A stretch of 64,000 nt of DNA from Clostridiales bacterium (lineage in GTDB: Bacteria; Bacillota; Clostridia; Christensenellales; Christensenellaceae), in the NCBI GenBank assembly GCA_015056045.1, contig SVGZ01000003.1:62001-126000 (forward strand), read 5' to 3'. This document shows positions 43,332-53,379 of this stretch, piece after piece. The translations under genes and the position numbers were made by a program. A model generated the notes under the pieces. That model made no database searches, was not told the DNA's origin, and saw only the letters and a program-made list of their open reading frames with translations. How positions within the stretch are numbered: position 1 is the stretch's first letter; every line of letters starts with the position of its first letter.

Positions 43332-44321
43332 TTAGTCCATGAGGCTGTCGATAACCTTCTTCGGGAGATCTTCGAAGAGATCGCTGACAGCTACTCTTTC
43401 GTGGATTCTCTGAACAGCTTCAGCAAAGAGCGGTGCAACCGAAACGGTGATCATCTTCTTGCTTTCCTGAATGAAGTGGTTTTCAACGGTATCCGTGCTG
43501 ATGACGAATTCGAGGATGCTGTCATCGATCTTCTTAACGCCTTTTTCACGGAGCATGTTATGGCCGAGGCAAGCGCCGATGCGTTTTGCACCTTTCGCCT
43601 TGAGGCCGTTTGCGATATCGACGAGCGTACCGCCGGAAATCGTAAAGTCGTCAACGATCAGGCAGTTTTTGCCTTCAACATTGCCGATGATCTCAAGGAT
43701 CTTTGCGTTTTCATCGTGACCTGTTCTTGTTTTATCGCCAATGGCAACGGGTGTGCCAAGGTAATCAGCATATTTTCTTGCATTCTTTGCAAAGCCGGCA
43801 TCCGGAGAAACGACGACGAGGTCTTCCATAATGTCGAGGCCTTTGACATATTCGCAAAGAACGGGCAGAGAATAGAGATGGTCCGAAGGGATCTTGAAGA
43901 AACCCTGAACCTGCGGGCTGTGGAGATCCATCGTGATGAATCTGTCTGCGCCTTCGAGTTCGATGCAGTCTGCACAGACTCTTGCACGGATAGATACACG
44001 GGGTTCATCCTTCTTGTCGCCTTTTGCATAGCCAAAATAAGGAACGATCGCCGTGATGGAGCTTGCGCTTGCTCTTCTGAAAGAATCCAGCCAGAAAAGC
44101 AGCTCGACAAGCTCGTTATTGGGGTCAAGACCGATCGGCTGAACGATATAGACGTCTTTATCTCTGACGGTTTCCAGGATGCGGATAAAGATATTGCCGT
44201 CGGAGAAATGAATTACTTCAGATTTACCAAGCTCTGCGCCGAGATATTTACACATTTTTTTCGCGAAGCTCATCCCTGCGCTTCCAGCGAAAATTTTAAT
44301 ATCGCCATATTCGGAGTGCAT
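43332..44321 (-). CDS. prs: Ribose-phosphate pyrophosphokinase (divergent)
   Basis: 329 residues. IKIFAGSAGMSFAKKMCKYL at the N-terminus, VIHFSDGNIFIRI, the ATP/Mg site in ITMDLHSPQVQGFF, and the PRPP loop VDDFTISGGTLVDIA, where the usual VDDMIDTAGT is altered. Makes PRPP from ribose 5-phosphate and ATP. It belongs to a divergent clostridial branch; a true prs elsewhere in the genome cannot be excluded. The start at 44321 gives the family N-terminus; the tool start is upstream of the promoter. Confidence 0.88.
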   Translation of the reverse strand: MHSEYGDIKIFAGSAGMSFAKKMCKYLGAELGKSEVIHFSDGNIFIRILETVRDKDVYIVQPIGLDPNNELVELLFWLDSFRRASASSITAIVPYFGYAKGDKKDEPRVSIRARVCADCIELEGADRFITMDLHSPQVQGFFKIPSDHLYSLPVLCEYVKGLDIMEDLVVVSPDAGFAKNARKYADYLGTPVAIGDKTRTGHDENAKILEIIGNVEGKNCLIVDDFTISGGTLVDIANGLKAKGAKRIGACLGHNMLREKGVKKIDDSILEFVISTDTVENHFIQESKKMITVSVAPLFAEAVQRIHERVAVSDLFEDLPKKVIDSLMD

Positions 44322-44357
44322 TCTTAAAAAAGACCTCGATTCATTTTTTCTACAGTT

Positions 44358-44386
44358 AGTATAGCACAACTGATGCAAAGTGGCAA
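44358..44386 (-). promoter_or_regulatory. Promoter of prs
   Basis: Minus strand TTGCCA, 17 nt, TATACT, about 40 nt before the start codon. Confidence 0.75.
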
Positions 44387-44435
44387 TAACAATTACTGAC
44401 AAGATTTGTCATGATTTCAAAAGAAAAGCAAAAAA

Positions 44436-44454
44436 GCAGCCAAAAACTGACTGC
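44436..44454 (-). terminator. Intrinsic terminator of the cysS transcript
   Basis: Minus strand GCAGTCA / TGGCTGC stem (one wobble) followed by T6. Confidence 0.8.
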
Positions 44455-44468
44455 TTTTTGTTTATTTT

Positions 44469-44831
44469 TTACTTTTTGATGATTTTCTTTCCGCTTGCGC
44501 CGATCAGCTCGTTGCGTTTCTTTGTGAAGAAGATCATATAGACAATGAAGAAAACGATATCAAAGCCTAAAATGATTTTATAGATCAACACGGAAACTTC
44601 AGGTCCCAGGAACTTGAAATAGCTCAGTGCAGCCTGGAAAAGGAGTACCGGACCCATGATATAGCTCAGGATCCTGTTGTATTTCACAAGCTCACCTCTC
44701 GAAGCCTCGGGGACTTCGCTCATATCATAGATCTTGCCTTTGCCGGTGATCGCACAATAGAGGAAATAGATGCCAAGGGCAACTTCCATCAGGGTAAAAT
44801 ACCCATCCATCATTTGCATCGGATCGTTCAT
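44469..44831 (-). CDS. Small membrane protein, function unknown
   Basis: 120 residues with three hydrophobic segments (about residues 13-29, 54-70 and 80-101) and a basic C-terminus. It begins 12 nt after the cysS stop and shares its terminator, so it is co-transcribed with cysS. Family not recognised. Confidence 0.75.
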   Translation of the reverse strand: MNDPMQMMDGYFTLMEVALGIYFLYCAITGKGKIYDMSEVPEASRGELVKYNRILSYIMGPVLLFQAALSYFKFLGPEVSVLIYKIILGFDIVFFIVYMIFFTKKRNELIGASGKKIIKK

Positions 44832-44843
44832 AAGGCTGCTCCG

Positions 44844-46220
44844 TTAAATTTTTGTGATCTGGACGCCGTCTTTGCTGTCCTTGAGTTCATAGCCTTTTGC
44901 CTTGATCTCGTCGCGGAGTGCGTCTGCTCTTGCCCAATCACGGTTCTTTCTTGCTGCTGCTCTTTCTTCAGCGAGCTTCTTGATCTCTTCGGGAATACCA
45001 TCTTCTTCGCCTTCACGAAGGAGACCGAGAACATTCATGAGTTCGTCGATGAGTGCGAGTGCATTCTTTGCGCTTTCCGCATCACCGCCGCCGGCTAAAG
45101 CTGTGTTGACGTCTTTGACAAGTTCAAAGATCGCTGCGATCGCGTCTGCTGTGTTGAGGTCGTCATCCATTGCGAGGGTAAATTTATCTCTTGCAGCGGA
45201 GAAATCGACTTTTTCGCCTTCTTTTCCGGCATCGGCAACGAATTTCAGCGTTGCACGGCAGGTCATGATTCTTTCAAGCGAGGTTGCTGCCTGCTGAATG
45301 AGGTCATCGGAGAAGTTGATCGGGTTTCTGTACTGCGAGGAAAGCATGAACATACGAACAGCCAAGAGGTCATACTTTTCGGCAATTTCACGAACTGTGA
45401 AGAAGTTGCCTAAAGATTTGCTCATCTTTTCGTTGTTGACGCGGATGAAGCCGTTGTGCATCCAATACTTCGCAAAGGGTTTGCCTGTAGCGCCTTCGCT
45501 CTGTGCGATCTCGTTTTCATGGTGCGGGAATTTGAGGTCTTCTCCGCCGCCGTGAATGTCGATCTGTTCGCCAAGGTATTTCATGGACATAGCCGAGCAT
45601 TCGATATGCCAGCCGGGTCTGCCTTCAGAGAAGGGGCTTTCCCAGGCGATCTCACCGGGCTTTTTCGCTTTCCAGAGCGCAAAGTCGCTCGGGTTGCGCT
45701 TAACGTCTGTCACGTCGATTCTTGCGCCCATTTCGAGGTCTTCGATCTTCTGGCCGGAAAGTTTGCCGTATCCGTCGAAGGATTCCGCATCGTAATAAAC
45801 GTCGCCGTTTTCCGCAACGTATGCGTGACCTTTTTCGATCAGCGTTTCGATGAGGTGAATGATCTCCGGAATATGTTCGGTTGCTTTCGGGTGGACACTT
45901 GCGGGCTTGATATTTAAGCCTGCAGCATCTTTATAGTATTCCGCGATGAAGCGTTCGCCGAGTTCTTTGACGGTGATGCCTTCTTCGGCTGCGCGTTTGA
46001 TCATCTTGTCGTCTACGTCGGTAAAGTTCTGAACGAAGGTTACCTTGTAGCCTCTGTATTCGAGGTATCTGCGAAGGGTATCGAATACGATGAAGGGTCT
46101 GGCGTTGCCGATATGGAAATAGTTATATACCGTCGGACCGCAAGCATAGATCCTTGCTTCACCGGGATGTACGGGGACGAATTCCTGTTTCGTTCTCGTC
46201 ATCGAGTTGAATATTTTCAA
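44844..46220 (-). CDS. cysS: Cysteinyl-tRNA synthetase
   Basis: 458 residues, class Ia synthetase: [19 protein letters not shown] with the HIGH-type motif, zinc ligands around WHIECSAMS and [13 protein letters not shown], and [10 protein letters not shown] (KMSKS). GGAGGGATTATTTTG precedes the ATG. Charges tRNA-Cys, whose gene is at 20493-20567. Confidence 0.97.
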   Translation of the reverse strand: MKIFNSMTRTKQEFVPVHPGEARIYACGPTVYNYFHIGNARPFIVFDTLRRYLEYRGYKVTFVQNFTDVDDKMIKRAAEEGITVKELGERFIAEYYKDAAGLNIKPASVHPKATEHIPEIIHLIETLIEKGHAYVAENGDVYYDAESFDGYGKLSGQKIEDLEMGARIDVTDVKRNPSDFALWKAKKPGEIAWESPFSEGRPGWHIECSAMSMKYLGEQIDIHGGGEDLKFPHHENEIAQSEGATGKPFAKYWMHNGFIRVNNEKMSKSLGNFFTVREIAEKYDLLAVRMFMLSSQYRNPINFSDDLIQQAATSLERIMTCRATLKFVADAGKEGEKVDFSAARDKFTLAMDDDLNTADAIAAIFELVKDVNTALAGGGDAESAKNALALIDELMNVLGLLREGEEDGIPEEIKKLAEERAAARKNRDWARADALRDEIKAKGYELKDSKDGVQITKI

Positions 46221-46254
46221 AATAATCCCTCCAAAAAATGGTGTTGATGGTTAA

Positions 46255-47514
46255 TTAAAGAGCCTTTGCGTTTGCGAGCAGATATTTTTCTGCTTCAGGG
46301 CACCAGAGGCCGGAGTTAGCTTCAACGATCTTTGCGAGTTCTGCGAACATCGGGTCTGTTTCGCCGAGTTTTGCGAAATCGTCGATCGCTGTTAAGGGCA
46401 TGGAGATATGTGTATAGATGAGCTTCTTGCCGCCGGGGATCTTGGGCAGGTTGATCGTTGTTTCAGCTGCTGCATCGAGGCCGCCGACGTGTGTGATCAT
46501 TGCCGAGGGGTTGATCTTGCCGCTGTTCATCATTTCGATTGCTTCGATCATGTCATCTGTATTGCCGCCGGAGCTGCCGCAGAGGTGCTGTGCTGCATAG
46601 TGAACATTGTAGAAGTTGAACATTGCGGAGAATTCTGTGTTTGTCGGGCCTGCGAAGAAGTTGAGGCAGCCATCAAATGCGAGGAGCTTGCTGCCCTGTT
46701 CAACAACGGGCTTAACCGGTGCATATACGAATACATCGTCATAGCCTTTGCCGCCTGTGAGGGACATGATGTAGTCGATGCTTTCGGGTTCTCTTGTATT
46801 GACATAGTGGAGTTCTACGCCACATTCTTTTGCGTGTTCAACGGTATAGATCCTGGAAGCTCTCTCGAGTCTTGCATCGTCGATATCTGTAACAACGAGT
46901 CTGCCGGGCTTTCTGTCGCAATGGAGAGCGTAGTCGATCGCACCAAGACCCATCGGGCCAACGCCTGCCAGAATAGCGCAGTTGCCGCCTTCAACGATGC
47001 CCATTCTGTGTTCATAGACACCGGGTGTTGTGTGGTAGTTTGTGTGGAAACCGCCGATGATGCAGCTCATGGGTTCTGCCAGGGAACCGAAGTAGAATAC
47101 ATCGTTTTCATAGTTCAGAAGAGCATCAACTTCCATTGCTCTTGCGGGGATGATAACATATTGGGAGTCACCGCCGCAATACTGATAGGAGTAACCGGGA
47201 GCATAGAGTGTTGTTGTGGGGTTGATGTTCGGCTGGATAGCGAACTTCATGCCGGGTTTGAATTTATCCTGCCATTTTGCGCCAACTTCAACGATTTCAC
47301 CGCAGAATTCGTGGCCGACGATGACGGGGTTCTTATCGATATCTTTCGGAGCTCTCTTATGACCAGCGCCCTGTTCAGCAAGTTTGAATGTGCTCATACA
47401 TACGCTATCGGAAACGATCTTTGCCAGAATTTCATCTTCTTTGATTGCCGGCAGTTCGAACTCTTCGAGTCTTAAATCTTCTACACCGTAGATTCTTACA
47501 GCTTTTGTTTTCAT
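46255..47514 (-). CDS. Zinc-dependent medium-chain dehydrogenase (sugar-phosphate reductase-like)
   Basis: 419 residues. Catalytic-zinc ligands fit SVCMSTFK and VGHEFCGEIVEVG; the NAD-binding domain has AILAGVGPMGLGAIDYAL and TDIDDARLERA. The N-terminal KAVRIYGVEDLRLEEFELP is typical of alcohol/polyol dehydrogenases. Overall it resembles L-sorbose-1-phosphate reductase-type proteins, but the structural zinc Cys cluster is lacking. GGAGG lies 5 nt before the ATG at 47514. Only 34 nt separate it from cysS; read-through is possible. Confidence 0.85.
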   Translation of the reverse strand: MKTKAVRIYGVEDLRLEEFELPAIKEDEILAKIVSDSVCMSTFKLAEQGAGHKRAPKDIDKNPVIVGHEFCGEIVEVGAKWQDKFKPGMKFAIQPNINPTTTLYAPGYSYQYCGGDSQYVIIPARAMEVDALLNYENDVFYFGSLAEPMSCIIGGFHTNYHTTPGVYEHRMGIVEGGNCAILAGVGPMGLGAIDYALHCDRKPGRLVVTDIDDARLERASRIYTVEHAKECGVELHYVNTREPESIDYIMSLTGGKGYDDVFVYAPVKPVVEQGSKLLAFDGCLNFFAGPTNTEFSAMFNFYNVHYAAQHLCGSSGGNTDDMIEAIEMMNSGKINPSAMITHVGGLDAAAETTINLPKIPGGKKLIYTHISMPLTAIDDFAKLGETDPMFAELAKIVEANSGLWCPEAEKYLLANAKAL

Positions 47515-47643
47515 ACTTTCCTCCAATTAAGTTTCAGTTCATGAAAAACTGTTTTTAACTTTTTATACAGATATATTATATCACAAAGATTCCGCAAAAC
47601 ATATCTTTTTACTGTCGTTTCGCGGTTCTTTTTTTAACATTTT

Positions 47644-48345
47644 TTAACTTTTTATCATGAGCGGGGCAAAAGAGAGGTAATCGCAGGATGTCAGGTAATA
47701 CGGGATGCCGTCAAGCTCCGTATCAAAGTACTGCGATTCATCGAGCCTGCTCTTTGTAAAGCCGTGGATATGCCCGAAAACAACCGCTTCAACGTTATAT
47801 TGCGCGATCAATTCCGTAAATTCCGTAGCTTCACGCTTCAGCGAATACGGCGGGTAATGCATCATGACGATCGTGCGTTTTCCCTTTGTTTTGTCGAGGC
47901 TCATCTTTAAGCGGTTCAATTCACGCAGATAAATTTTTTCGTCCTCTGCGGTAAAATCGCTGTCTGTGCGCTGTTTCCAGCCGCGTGTTCCGGCAATGGC
48001 AAGATCTTCGCTGATGTGATAAGCATCGTTCTGAATGAGGTACATGCTTTTTGGCAGGGCGTTGCGCGTTTTCGTCAGCGAATCGTGCCAGAAATCGTGG
48101 TTGCCTTTGATGAAAACAACTTTCCCCGGGAGTTCACCGATCTCTTCAAGGTCATTTTTTGCATCGGAAAGAAGCATTGCCCAGCTGATATCGCCCGCAA
48201 TGAGCACGGTATCCTCTTCTGTTATCATTTGCCTCCAGTTTTCGCGGATCTTTTGCCAGTGATTTTCCCAGTTTTTCCCGAAAATATCCATGGCTTTGCT
48301 CTGACCGCCGTCAAGGTGAAGGTCTGCGATCGCAAAAATACTCAT
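47644..48345 (-). CDS. Calcineurin-like metallophosphoesterase
   Basis: 233 residues with the five phosphoesterase motifs: IADLHLDG, IAGDISWAM, IKGNHDFWH, VMMHYPPYS and VFGHIHGFT. Substrate unknown. Its start overlaps the engB stop by 4 nt, so it ends the lon-engB operon. Confidence 0.9.
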   Translation of the reverse strand: MSIFAIADLHLDGGQSKAMDIFGKNWENHWQKIRENWRQMITEEDTVLIAGDISWAMLLSDAKNDLEEIGELPGKVVFIKGNHDFWHDSLTKTRNALPKSMYLIQNDAYHISEDLAIAGTRGWKQRTDSDFTAEDEKIYLRELNRLKMSLDKTKGKRTIVMMHYPPYSLKREATEFTELIAQYNVEAVVFGHIHGFTKSRLDESQYFDTELDGIPYYLTSCDYLSFAPLMIKS

Positions 48346-48938
48346 CTTTCCTCTGTTATCAGCCTTTCGATCTCTGCCACAAGCTCATCTTTCCCGTAAT
48401 TATCCTCCGAAGAAACGGGGATGATGTTGTAGGAATAGGATGTCGGCAGGTTTTTACGGATCTTCATGCACTCGTTTTTGCGCTTGGATTTGGCGATCTT
48501 ATCCGCTTTTGTCGCAACGACCGCATAGGGAATGCCCATCTGTTCGAGGTAGACGATCATGCCCTGATCCCGGACGGAAGGTTCATGGCGGATATCGACA
48601 AGCAGAAGAACCGCACGCAGGTTTTCCTTTGCCGCTTCGAAATAACCGTGCATCATCTCTTCCCAGCCTTCCTGCTCCTGTTTTGACGCCAGAGCATAGC
48701 CATACCCCGGAAGGTCTACCATATAAAAGCTGTCGTTCAGCAGGAAATAGTTGATGAGCTTTGTCTTGCCCGGCTGTTTGCTGACTTTTGCGAGCTTGCC
48801 GTTGTTCGTCAGCATATTGATGAGGGAAGATTTCCCGACATTCGATTTCCCGACGAGCGCAAACTCCGGCATACCGTTATTGAAATAATTCTTTTTATCT
48901 TTGACGCTGCGGATGAAAACCGCTTTTTTGATCTGCAT
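48342..48938 (-). CDS. engB: Ribosome biogenesis GTPase EngB/YsxC
   Basis: 198 residues, GTPase motifs VGKSNVGKSSLIN, VDLPGYGYA and ATKADKIAKS. Needed for 50S ribosome assembly. Starts 3 nt after the lon stop, the same linkage as in Bacillus. Confidence 0.96.
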   Translation of the reverse strand: MQIKKAVFIRSVKDKKNYFNNGMPEFALVGKSNVGKSSLINMLTNNGKLAKVSKQPGKTKLINYFLLNDSFYMVDLPGYGYALASKQEQEGWEEMMHGYFEAAKENLRAVLLLVDIRHEPSVRDQGMIVYLEQMGIPYAVVATKADKIAKSKRKNECMKIRKNLPTSYSYNIIPVSSEDNYGKDELVAEIERLITEER

Positions 48939-48941
48939 TTT

Positions 48942-51248
48942 TTACTCCGCAAATACGACTTCCGCAACCTGTGCATATTCGGAAACGGGAATGAACCTGA
49001 TCTGTTTCTTGATTTCCTCGGGCATTTCCTCCGCATCGCGTCTGTTCGCTTCGGGGATGATGACCGTCGTGATCCCTGCACGAAGTGCTGCTAAGGATTT
49101 TTCCTTTAAGCCGCCGATGGGCAGAACTCTGCCTGTGAGCGTGATCTCACCCGTCATGGCAACATCGTGGCGGACTTTTCTTCCCGTAAGAGAGGAAAGC
49201 ATCGCTGTGCACATCGTAATGCCTGCGGAAGGTCCGTCTTTGGGAACAGCGCCTTCGGGAACATGGATATGCATATCATCTTCTTTCAAGAAGCCTTTTT
49301 CAAGGCCAAAGAAATCTGCCTTCGAGCGGATATAGGAAAGTGCCGTTTTTGCGCTTTCTTTCATGACGTCGCCAAGCTGACCCGTGAGTTCAATACCACC
49401 GCCGCCTTCCATAATAGCGGTTTCAATGGGCATTGTCGTTCCTCCGCCGCTGGTCCATGCAAGACCGACAACAACGCCGACGCCGTCTTCTTTGGGCAGG
49501 CTCGTGTCTTTGAATCTTTCCTGACCAAGATATTTTTCGAGGTTGCTGACTCGTACAGCCATGCGCTTTTTGCCGCCTAAATACTGCCTTGCAGCTTTTC
49601 TGCAGATCGTGCCGATCTGTCGTTCAAGATCACGCACGCCGCTTTCATAGGTGTAGCCGGAAATGATCTTTTCAAGCGCACTATCTTCGATGCGCAGTAT
49701 GCTCTTTTTCAGCCCATGTTTTTCGAGCTGTTTGGGAATGAGATGGCGCTTGCCGATCTCGAATTTTTCGTAAGCCGTGTAGGAAGAAAGGTTGATGATC
49801 TCCATACGGTCGAAAAGCGGTCTCGGGATCATATCGATATCGTTTGCTGTCGTTAAGAAAATGACATCCGAAAGATCAAAATCGATGTCGAGGTAATGAT
49901 CTTTGAAGCCGGTGTTCGTCGTCGGGTCAAGAACTTCGAGCATTGCCGATGCCGGGTCACCGCGGAAATCATTGCTCATTTTGTCGATCTCATCGAGCAG
50001 GAAAACGGGGTTCATCGTGCCGGCTTCTTTGATTCCCGAAACGATACGGCCCGGAATTGCGCCGATATAGGTTCTTCTGTGACCGCGAATTTCCGCTTCA
50101 TCTCGAACACCGCCGAGCGACATACGGACAAATTTTCTGCCCAAAGCTTCCGCGATCGAACGGGAGATCGATGTTTTGCCGACACCGGGAGGTCCTGCAA
50201 AGCAGATGATCGAACCCTGATTGCCCTTTGTCATGCTGCGTACGGCCAAAAATTCCAGAATTCTTTCCTTGACTTTTTCCATACCGTAATGCTCACGGTC
50301 GAGGACAGCTTCCGCTTCGGCAAGGTCGAGCTTATCCTCCGTATAGACGCCGAAAGGCATCGAAAGGATCCATTCGATGTAGTTTCTCGAAACATTATAA
50401 TCGGGCGAACTCGGGCTTAAAAGCGCCAGTCTGTCGAGTTCTTTTCTGACTTTTGCCTTGTCCTCTTCACGGATGTCGAGTTTTTCAAGCTGTTCGCGGA
50501 ATTCCTCGATCTCGGTGCCGTCCTGCCCTTCGCCGAGTTCGGTCTGAATGGCACGCATCTGTTCGCGCAGGTAGCCTTCTTTCTGGTAACGCTCGAGCTG
50601 CTGTCTTGTGCGCTTGTTGATGTCGTTTTCGATCAGGGCGATCTGTTTTTCCCTGTCTAAAATGCGCAGGAGCTTATCCGCACGGATGGAAAGCGCCTCA
50701 GTTTCTAAAATATCCTGCTTTTCCTCCGTTGTTTCGAGGACGTTTAAGGCGATCGTATCGACGAGCTTCGTCAGCGTATTCAGCTCACGCATCGAGAAAA
50801 GCGTATCGGGGTTAAAGCGGCCACTGACTGCAGAAAGTTCTTCCGCTGCGGCAAGAAGCCTTCTTCTGTAAGCATCACGGATGTCGATTTCCTCGATCTC
50901 GCTGCCGAAAGGCTCTGTTTCCGCCTGATAAATGCCGTTTTCAAAGACAAAATTCACAAGTCTTGCCCTGTGCGTTCCTTCGATCATGACGCGGATACCG
51001 CCCGCAGGTAAGCGCAGAATGTAGCGGACTTTTGCGACGATACCGATCGGGTAAAGATCGCCGTCGATGGGTTTATCGATATTGGCGTTTTTCTGCGTGA
51101 CAAGGAAAACCCTTCTGTCCGCCTTCATGGCGCCTTCGAGTGCTGCTATTGAAAAATCCCTTGCTGCCTCAAAATTGGTGACCATTGCCGGGTAAACGAC
51201 AAGACCTCTGAGAGGTACCATGGGTATTCTTGTGATCGTATTTTCCAT
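48942..51248 (-). CDS. lon: ATP-dependent protease Lon
   Basis: 768 residues from ATG at 51248. N-terminal substrate domain (PMVPLRGLVVYPAMVTNFE), coiled-coil, AAA+ module with GPPGVGKTS and VFLLDEIDKM, sensor region, and Ser-Lys protease domain with PKDGPSAGITM and GGLKEKSLAALRAG. Degrades damaged proteins in the cytosol. It has its own promoter and is split from clpX by 827 nt of repeats, whereas these genes are usually closer. Confidence 0.97.
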   Translation of the reverse strand: MENTITRIPMVPLRGLVVYPAMVTNFEAARDFSIAALEGAMKADRRVFLVTQKNANIDKPIDGDLYPIGIVAKVRYILRLPAGGIRVMIEGTHRARLVNFVFENGIYQAETEPFGSEIEEIDIRDAYRRRLLAAAEELSAVSGRFNPDTLFSMRELNTLTKLVDTIALNVLETTEEKQDILETEALSIRADKLLRILDREKQIALIENDINKRTRQQLERYQKEGYLREQMRAIQTELGEGQDGTEIEEFREQLEKLDIREEDKAKVRKELDRLALLSPSSPDYNVSRNYIEWILSMPFGVYTEDKLDLAEAEAVLDREHYGMEKVKERILEFLAVRSMTKGNQGSIICFAGPPGVGKTSISRSIAEALGRKFVRMSLGGVRDEAEIRGHRRTYIGAIPGRIVSGIKEAGTMNPVFLLDEIDKMSNDFRGDPASAMLEVLDPTTNTGFKDHYLDIDFDLSDVIFLTTANDIDMIPRPLFDRMEIINLSSYTAYEKFEIGKRHLIPKQLEKHGLKKSILRIEDSALEKIISGYTYESGVRDLERQIGTICRKAARQYLGGKKRMAVRVSNLEKYLGQERFKDTSLPKEDGVGVVVGLAWTSGGGTTMPIETAIMEGGGGIELTGQLGDVMKESAKTALSYIRSKADFFGLEKGFLKEDDMHIHVPEGAVPKDGPSAGITMCTAMLSSLTGRKVRHDVAMTGEITLTGRVLPIGGLKEKSLAALRAGITTVIIPEANRRDAEEMPEEIKKQIRFIPVSEYAQVAEVVFAE

Positions 51249-51322
51249 ATATATAAGCATCCTTTCCCGTTGATATGGATGTTTCTGCCCAGACTTAAAG
51301 GACACAAAACCTGCTTTTCCTA

Positions 51323-51351
51323 ATTATATTTATACAGTTTGATTATAGCAA
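51323..51351 (-). promoter_or_regulatory. Promoter of lon
   Basis: Minus strand TTGCTA, 17 nt, TATAAT, about 70 nt before the lon start. No CIRCE or CtsR heptad was noticed. Confidence 0.65.
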
Positions 51352-51379
51352 AAAATATACCGCGATTCAACAGGCGAAA

Positions 51380-51580
51380 ATGAAGTTCGGCACTCCGTAC
51401 GCCGAACTTCCTGAAGTATTTTCTTTTTCCGCATACGGGCGGAAAAGATTTCTTCAAAATCACGAAAATACTTCCTGGTTTGTGTGTTGGAATATAGTAA
51501 AAATTTCGGCACTCCGTACGCCGAACTTCCCAAGTAATTCTGTTGGAATATAGTAAAAGTTTCGGCACTTTGCACGTACA
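51380..51580. repeat. GTTCGGC-hairpin repeats, second locus
   Basis: Three units of the family at 35934-36190, containing GTTCGGCACTCCGTACGCC and the spacer TTCTGTTGGAATATAGTAA. ORFs 51320-51832, 51330-51581 and 51460-51645 are translations of these repeats. Confidence 0.75.
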
Positions 51581-51598
51581 TGGTTCTTTGTTGAAAAA

Positions 51599-52000
51599 GC
51601 CCTCTCCGTCGGCTTTGCCGACAGCTCTCCCAGAGGGAGAGCCAAGATTCTTCATAAATGCTGAAACATTGCGAAGTATATTTGCATGATCGTCATTTCG
51701 ATTTGTAACAGGCTTATTAAGAAAAACTTGAGTTCCGCACGCAATAAAAGCCTCCCTTGTGTAAAGGGAGGTGGCAAAAATCTTTGATTTTTGACGGAGG
51801 GATTGTTCTATCGGTTTTATAGAAGATTTCAAAAAGCCCTCTCAGTCGCATTCTGCGGCCAAGTTTTGCGACAAGAACACTTGCCTCTCCCTTTGGGAGA
51901 GGTGTCCGAGTGCAACGAGGACGGAGAGGGTTTTCGCACATAAAGCGCCCTTAATATCTGTGATAAAAGCCCTCTCAGTCGCATTCTGCGGCCAAGGTTA
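51599..52000. repeat. CCCTCTC and CCTCCC repeat elements between lon and clpX
   Basis: A complete CCCTCTC element (51601-51645), a CCTCCC element (51750-51808, stem CAAAAATC/GATTTTTG), a second CCCTCTC element with a different stem (CGCATTCTGCG) plus an inserted micro-hairpin and extra arm (51836-51935), and a truncated third (51968-52000). No gene in 51249-52075. Confidence 0.78.
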
Positions 52001-52032
52001 TAGAGTTTTTCCGCAAACATCCCTTTTGCAGC

Positions 52033-52062
52033 AAAAAAAGAGCATGGATTTTTCCATACTCT
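52033..52062 (-). terminator. Terminator of the tig-clpP-clpX transcript
   Basis: Minus strand AGAGTATGGA / TCCATGCTCT stem followed by T7. Confidence 0.87.
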
Positions 52063-52075
52063 TTTCTTACTTGTT

Positions 52076-53338
52076 TTAGGCTAAAAGCTCCTGCCCTTCT
52101 CCCAAAAGGAGCGGCTGCTTTTTCGTATCGAGGACGACCTCTTTCGTGATGACGCATTTCCTGACGTCATCCCTCGAGGGTACTTCGAACATGATGTTTG
52201 TCATCAGATTTTCGACGATACCGCGGAGTCCTCTAGCGCCTGTGTTGCGTTCTTTTGCCTGTTTCGCAATTTCAACAAGCGCTTCCTCTTCAAACTCAAG
52301 CTCTACGCCGTCCATTTCGAGCAGCTTTTTATACTGCTTGACGAGCGCGTTTCTGGGCTCTTTCAGAATTCTGACGAGTGCTTCTTCGTTGAGCGAACCA
52401 AGGGTAACAACGACCGGAACACGACCGACAAACTCGGGGATCAGACCGAATTTAAGGAGGTCTTCTGGCTGCAGTTCGCTGTAAAGCTCGCCCAGATCTT
52501 TTTCCTGTTTCGTGCGGACGTCTGCGCCAAAACCCATGGATTTTCTGCCGACGCGGTTTTCGATGATGCTCTCAAGACCGGAGAATGCACCGCCGCAAAT
52601 GAAAAGGATGTTTGTTGTGTCGATCTGGATCAGTTCCTGATGCGGGTGTTTTCTGCCGCCTTGCGGAGGAACGGATGCCACCGTGCTTTCAAGAATTTTC
52701 AGCAGAGCCTGCTGAACGCCTTCGCCGGAAACGTCCCTCGTGATCGAAGGATTTTCGCTCTTTCTGGCGATCTTGTCAACTTCGTCGATGTAGACGATGC
52801 CGCGCTGTGCTTTTTCGATGTCATAATCTGCAGCCTGAATGAGGCGCAGGAGGATATTTTCAACGTCTTCGCCGACGTAACCCGCTTCTGTGAGCGTGGT
52901 CGCATCTGCCATAGCAAAAGGAACGTCCAAGAGTTTAGCGAGCGTCTGCGCGAGGTAGGTCTTGCCGCAGCCTGTCGGGCCTAAGAGCAGGATGTTGCTC
53001 TTCTGCAGTTCAACGCCGTCATTCTCTTTATTTTTCGATTTGCCGCCGTTCTGGATCCTCTTATAGTGGTTATACACAGCAACTGCGAGGTATTTTTTTG
53101 CTTTTTCCTGCCCGATGACGTATTCATCAAGCATGCGGACGATATCCTTCGGCTTGGGCAATTCCTGCAGATCCGGAAGGACTTCGCCCTCGAAATCTTC
53201 TTCGATGATCTCTTTGCAGAGTTCAATGCATTCGTCGCAGATATAGACACCGGGTCCTGCGATAATGCGCCTGACCTGGTCCTGATACTTTCCGCAGAAC
53301 GAACACTTTACCGGTTTTTTATCTTCTATTTTTGTCAT
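52076..53338 (-). CDS. clpX: ClpX ATPase subunit
   Basis: 420 residues: N-terminal zinc-binding domain (CSFCGK ... CDECIELC), AAA+ with [12 protein letters not shown] near residue 120, [11 protein letters not shown], the pore loop region GGRKHPHQE and the ClpP-docking VPVVVTLG vicinity. Unfolds substrates for ClpP. Co-oriented with clpP and tig. Confidence 0.97.
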   Translation of the reverse strand: MTKIEDKKPVKCSFCGKYQDQVRRIIAGPGVYICDECIELCKEIIEEDFEGEVLPDLQELPKPKDIVRMLDEYVIGQEKAKKYLAVAVYNHYKRIQNGGKSKNKENDGVELQKSNILLLGPTGCGKTYLAQTLAKLLDVPFAMADATTLTEAGYVGEDVENILLRLIQAADYDIEKAQRGIVYIDEVDKIARKSENPSITRDVSGEGVQQALLKILESTVASVPPQGGRKHPHQELIQIDTTNILFICGGAFSGLESIIENRVGRKSMGFGADVRTKQEKDLGELYSELQPEDLLKFGLIPEFVGRVPVVVTLGSLNEEALVRILKEPRNALVKQYKKLLEMDGVELEFEEEALVEIAKQAKERNTGARGLRGIVENLMTNIMFEVPSRDDVRKCVITKEVVLDTKKQPLLLGEGQELLA

Positions 53339-53379
53339 TGAAACGCAGCTTTATGTGCTGCACCCTCCGAATATAATAC

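Noticed and set aside
43401-44327. 308-aa plus-strand ORF
   Set aside because: Antisense to prs.
46408-47475. 355-aa plus-strand ORF rich in Cys/Val/Ala
   Set aside because: Shadow of the zinc dehydrogenase gene.
51320-51832. 170-aa minus ORF with repeated VRSAEIFTIFQ-like peptide
   Set aside because: Translation of the GTTCGGC-hairpin repeats; no SD and the frame changes between repeat units.
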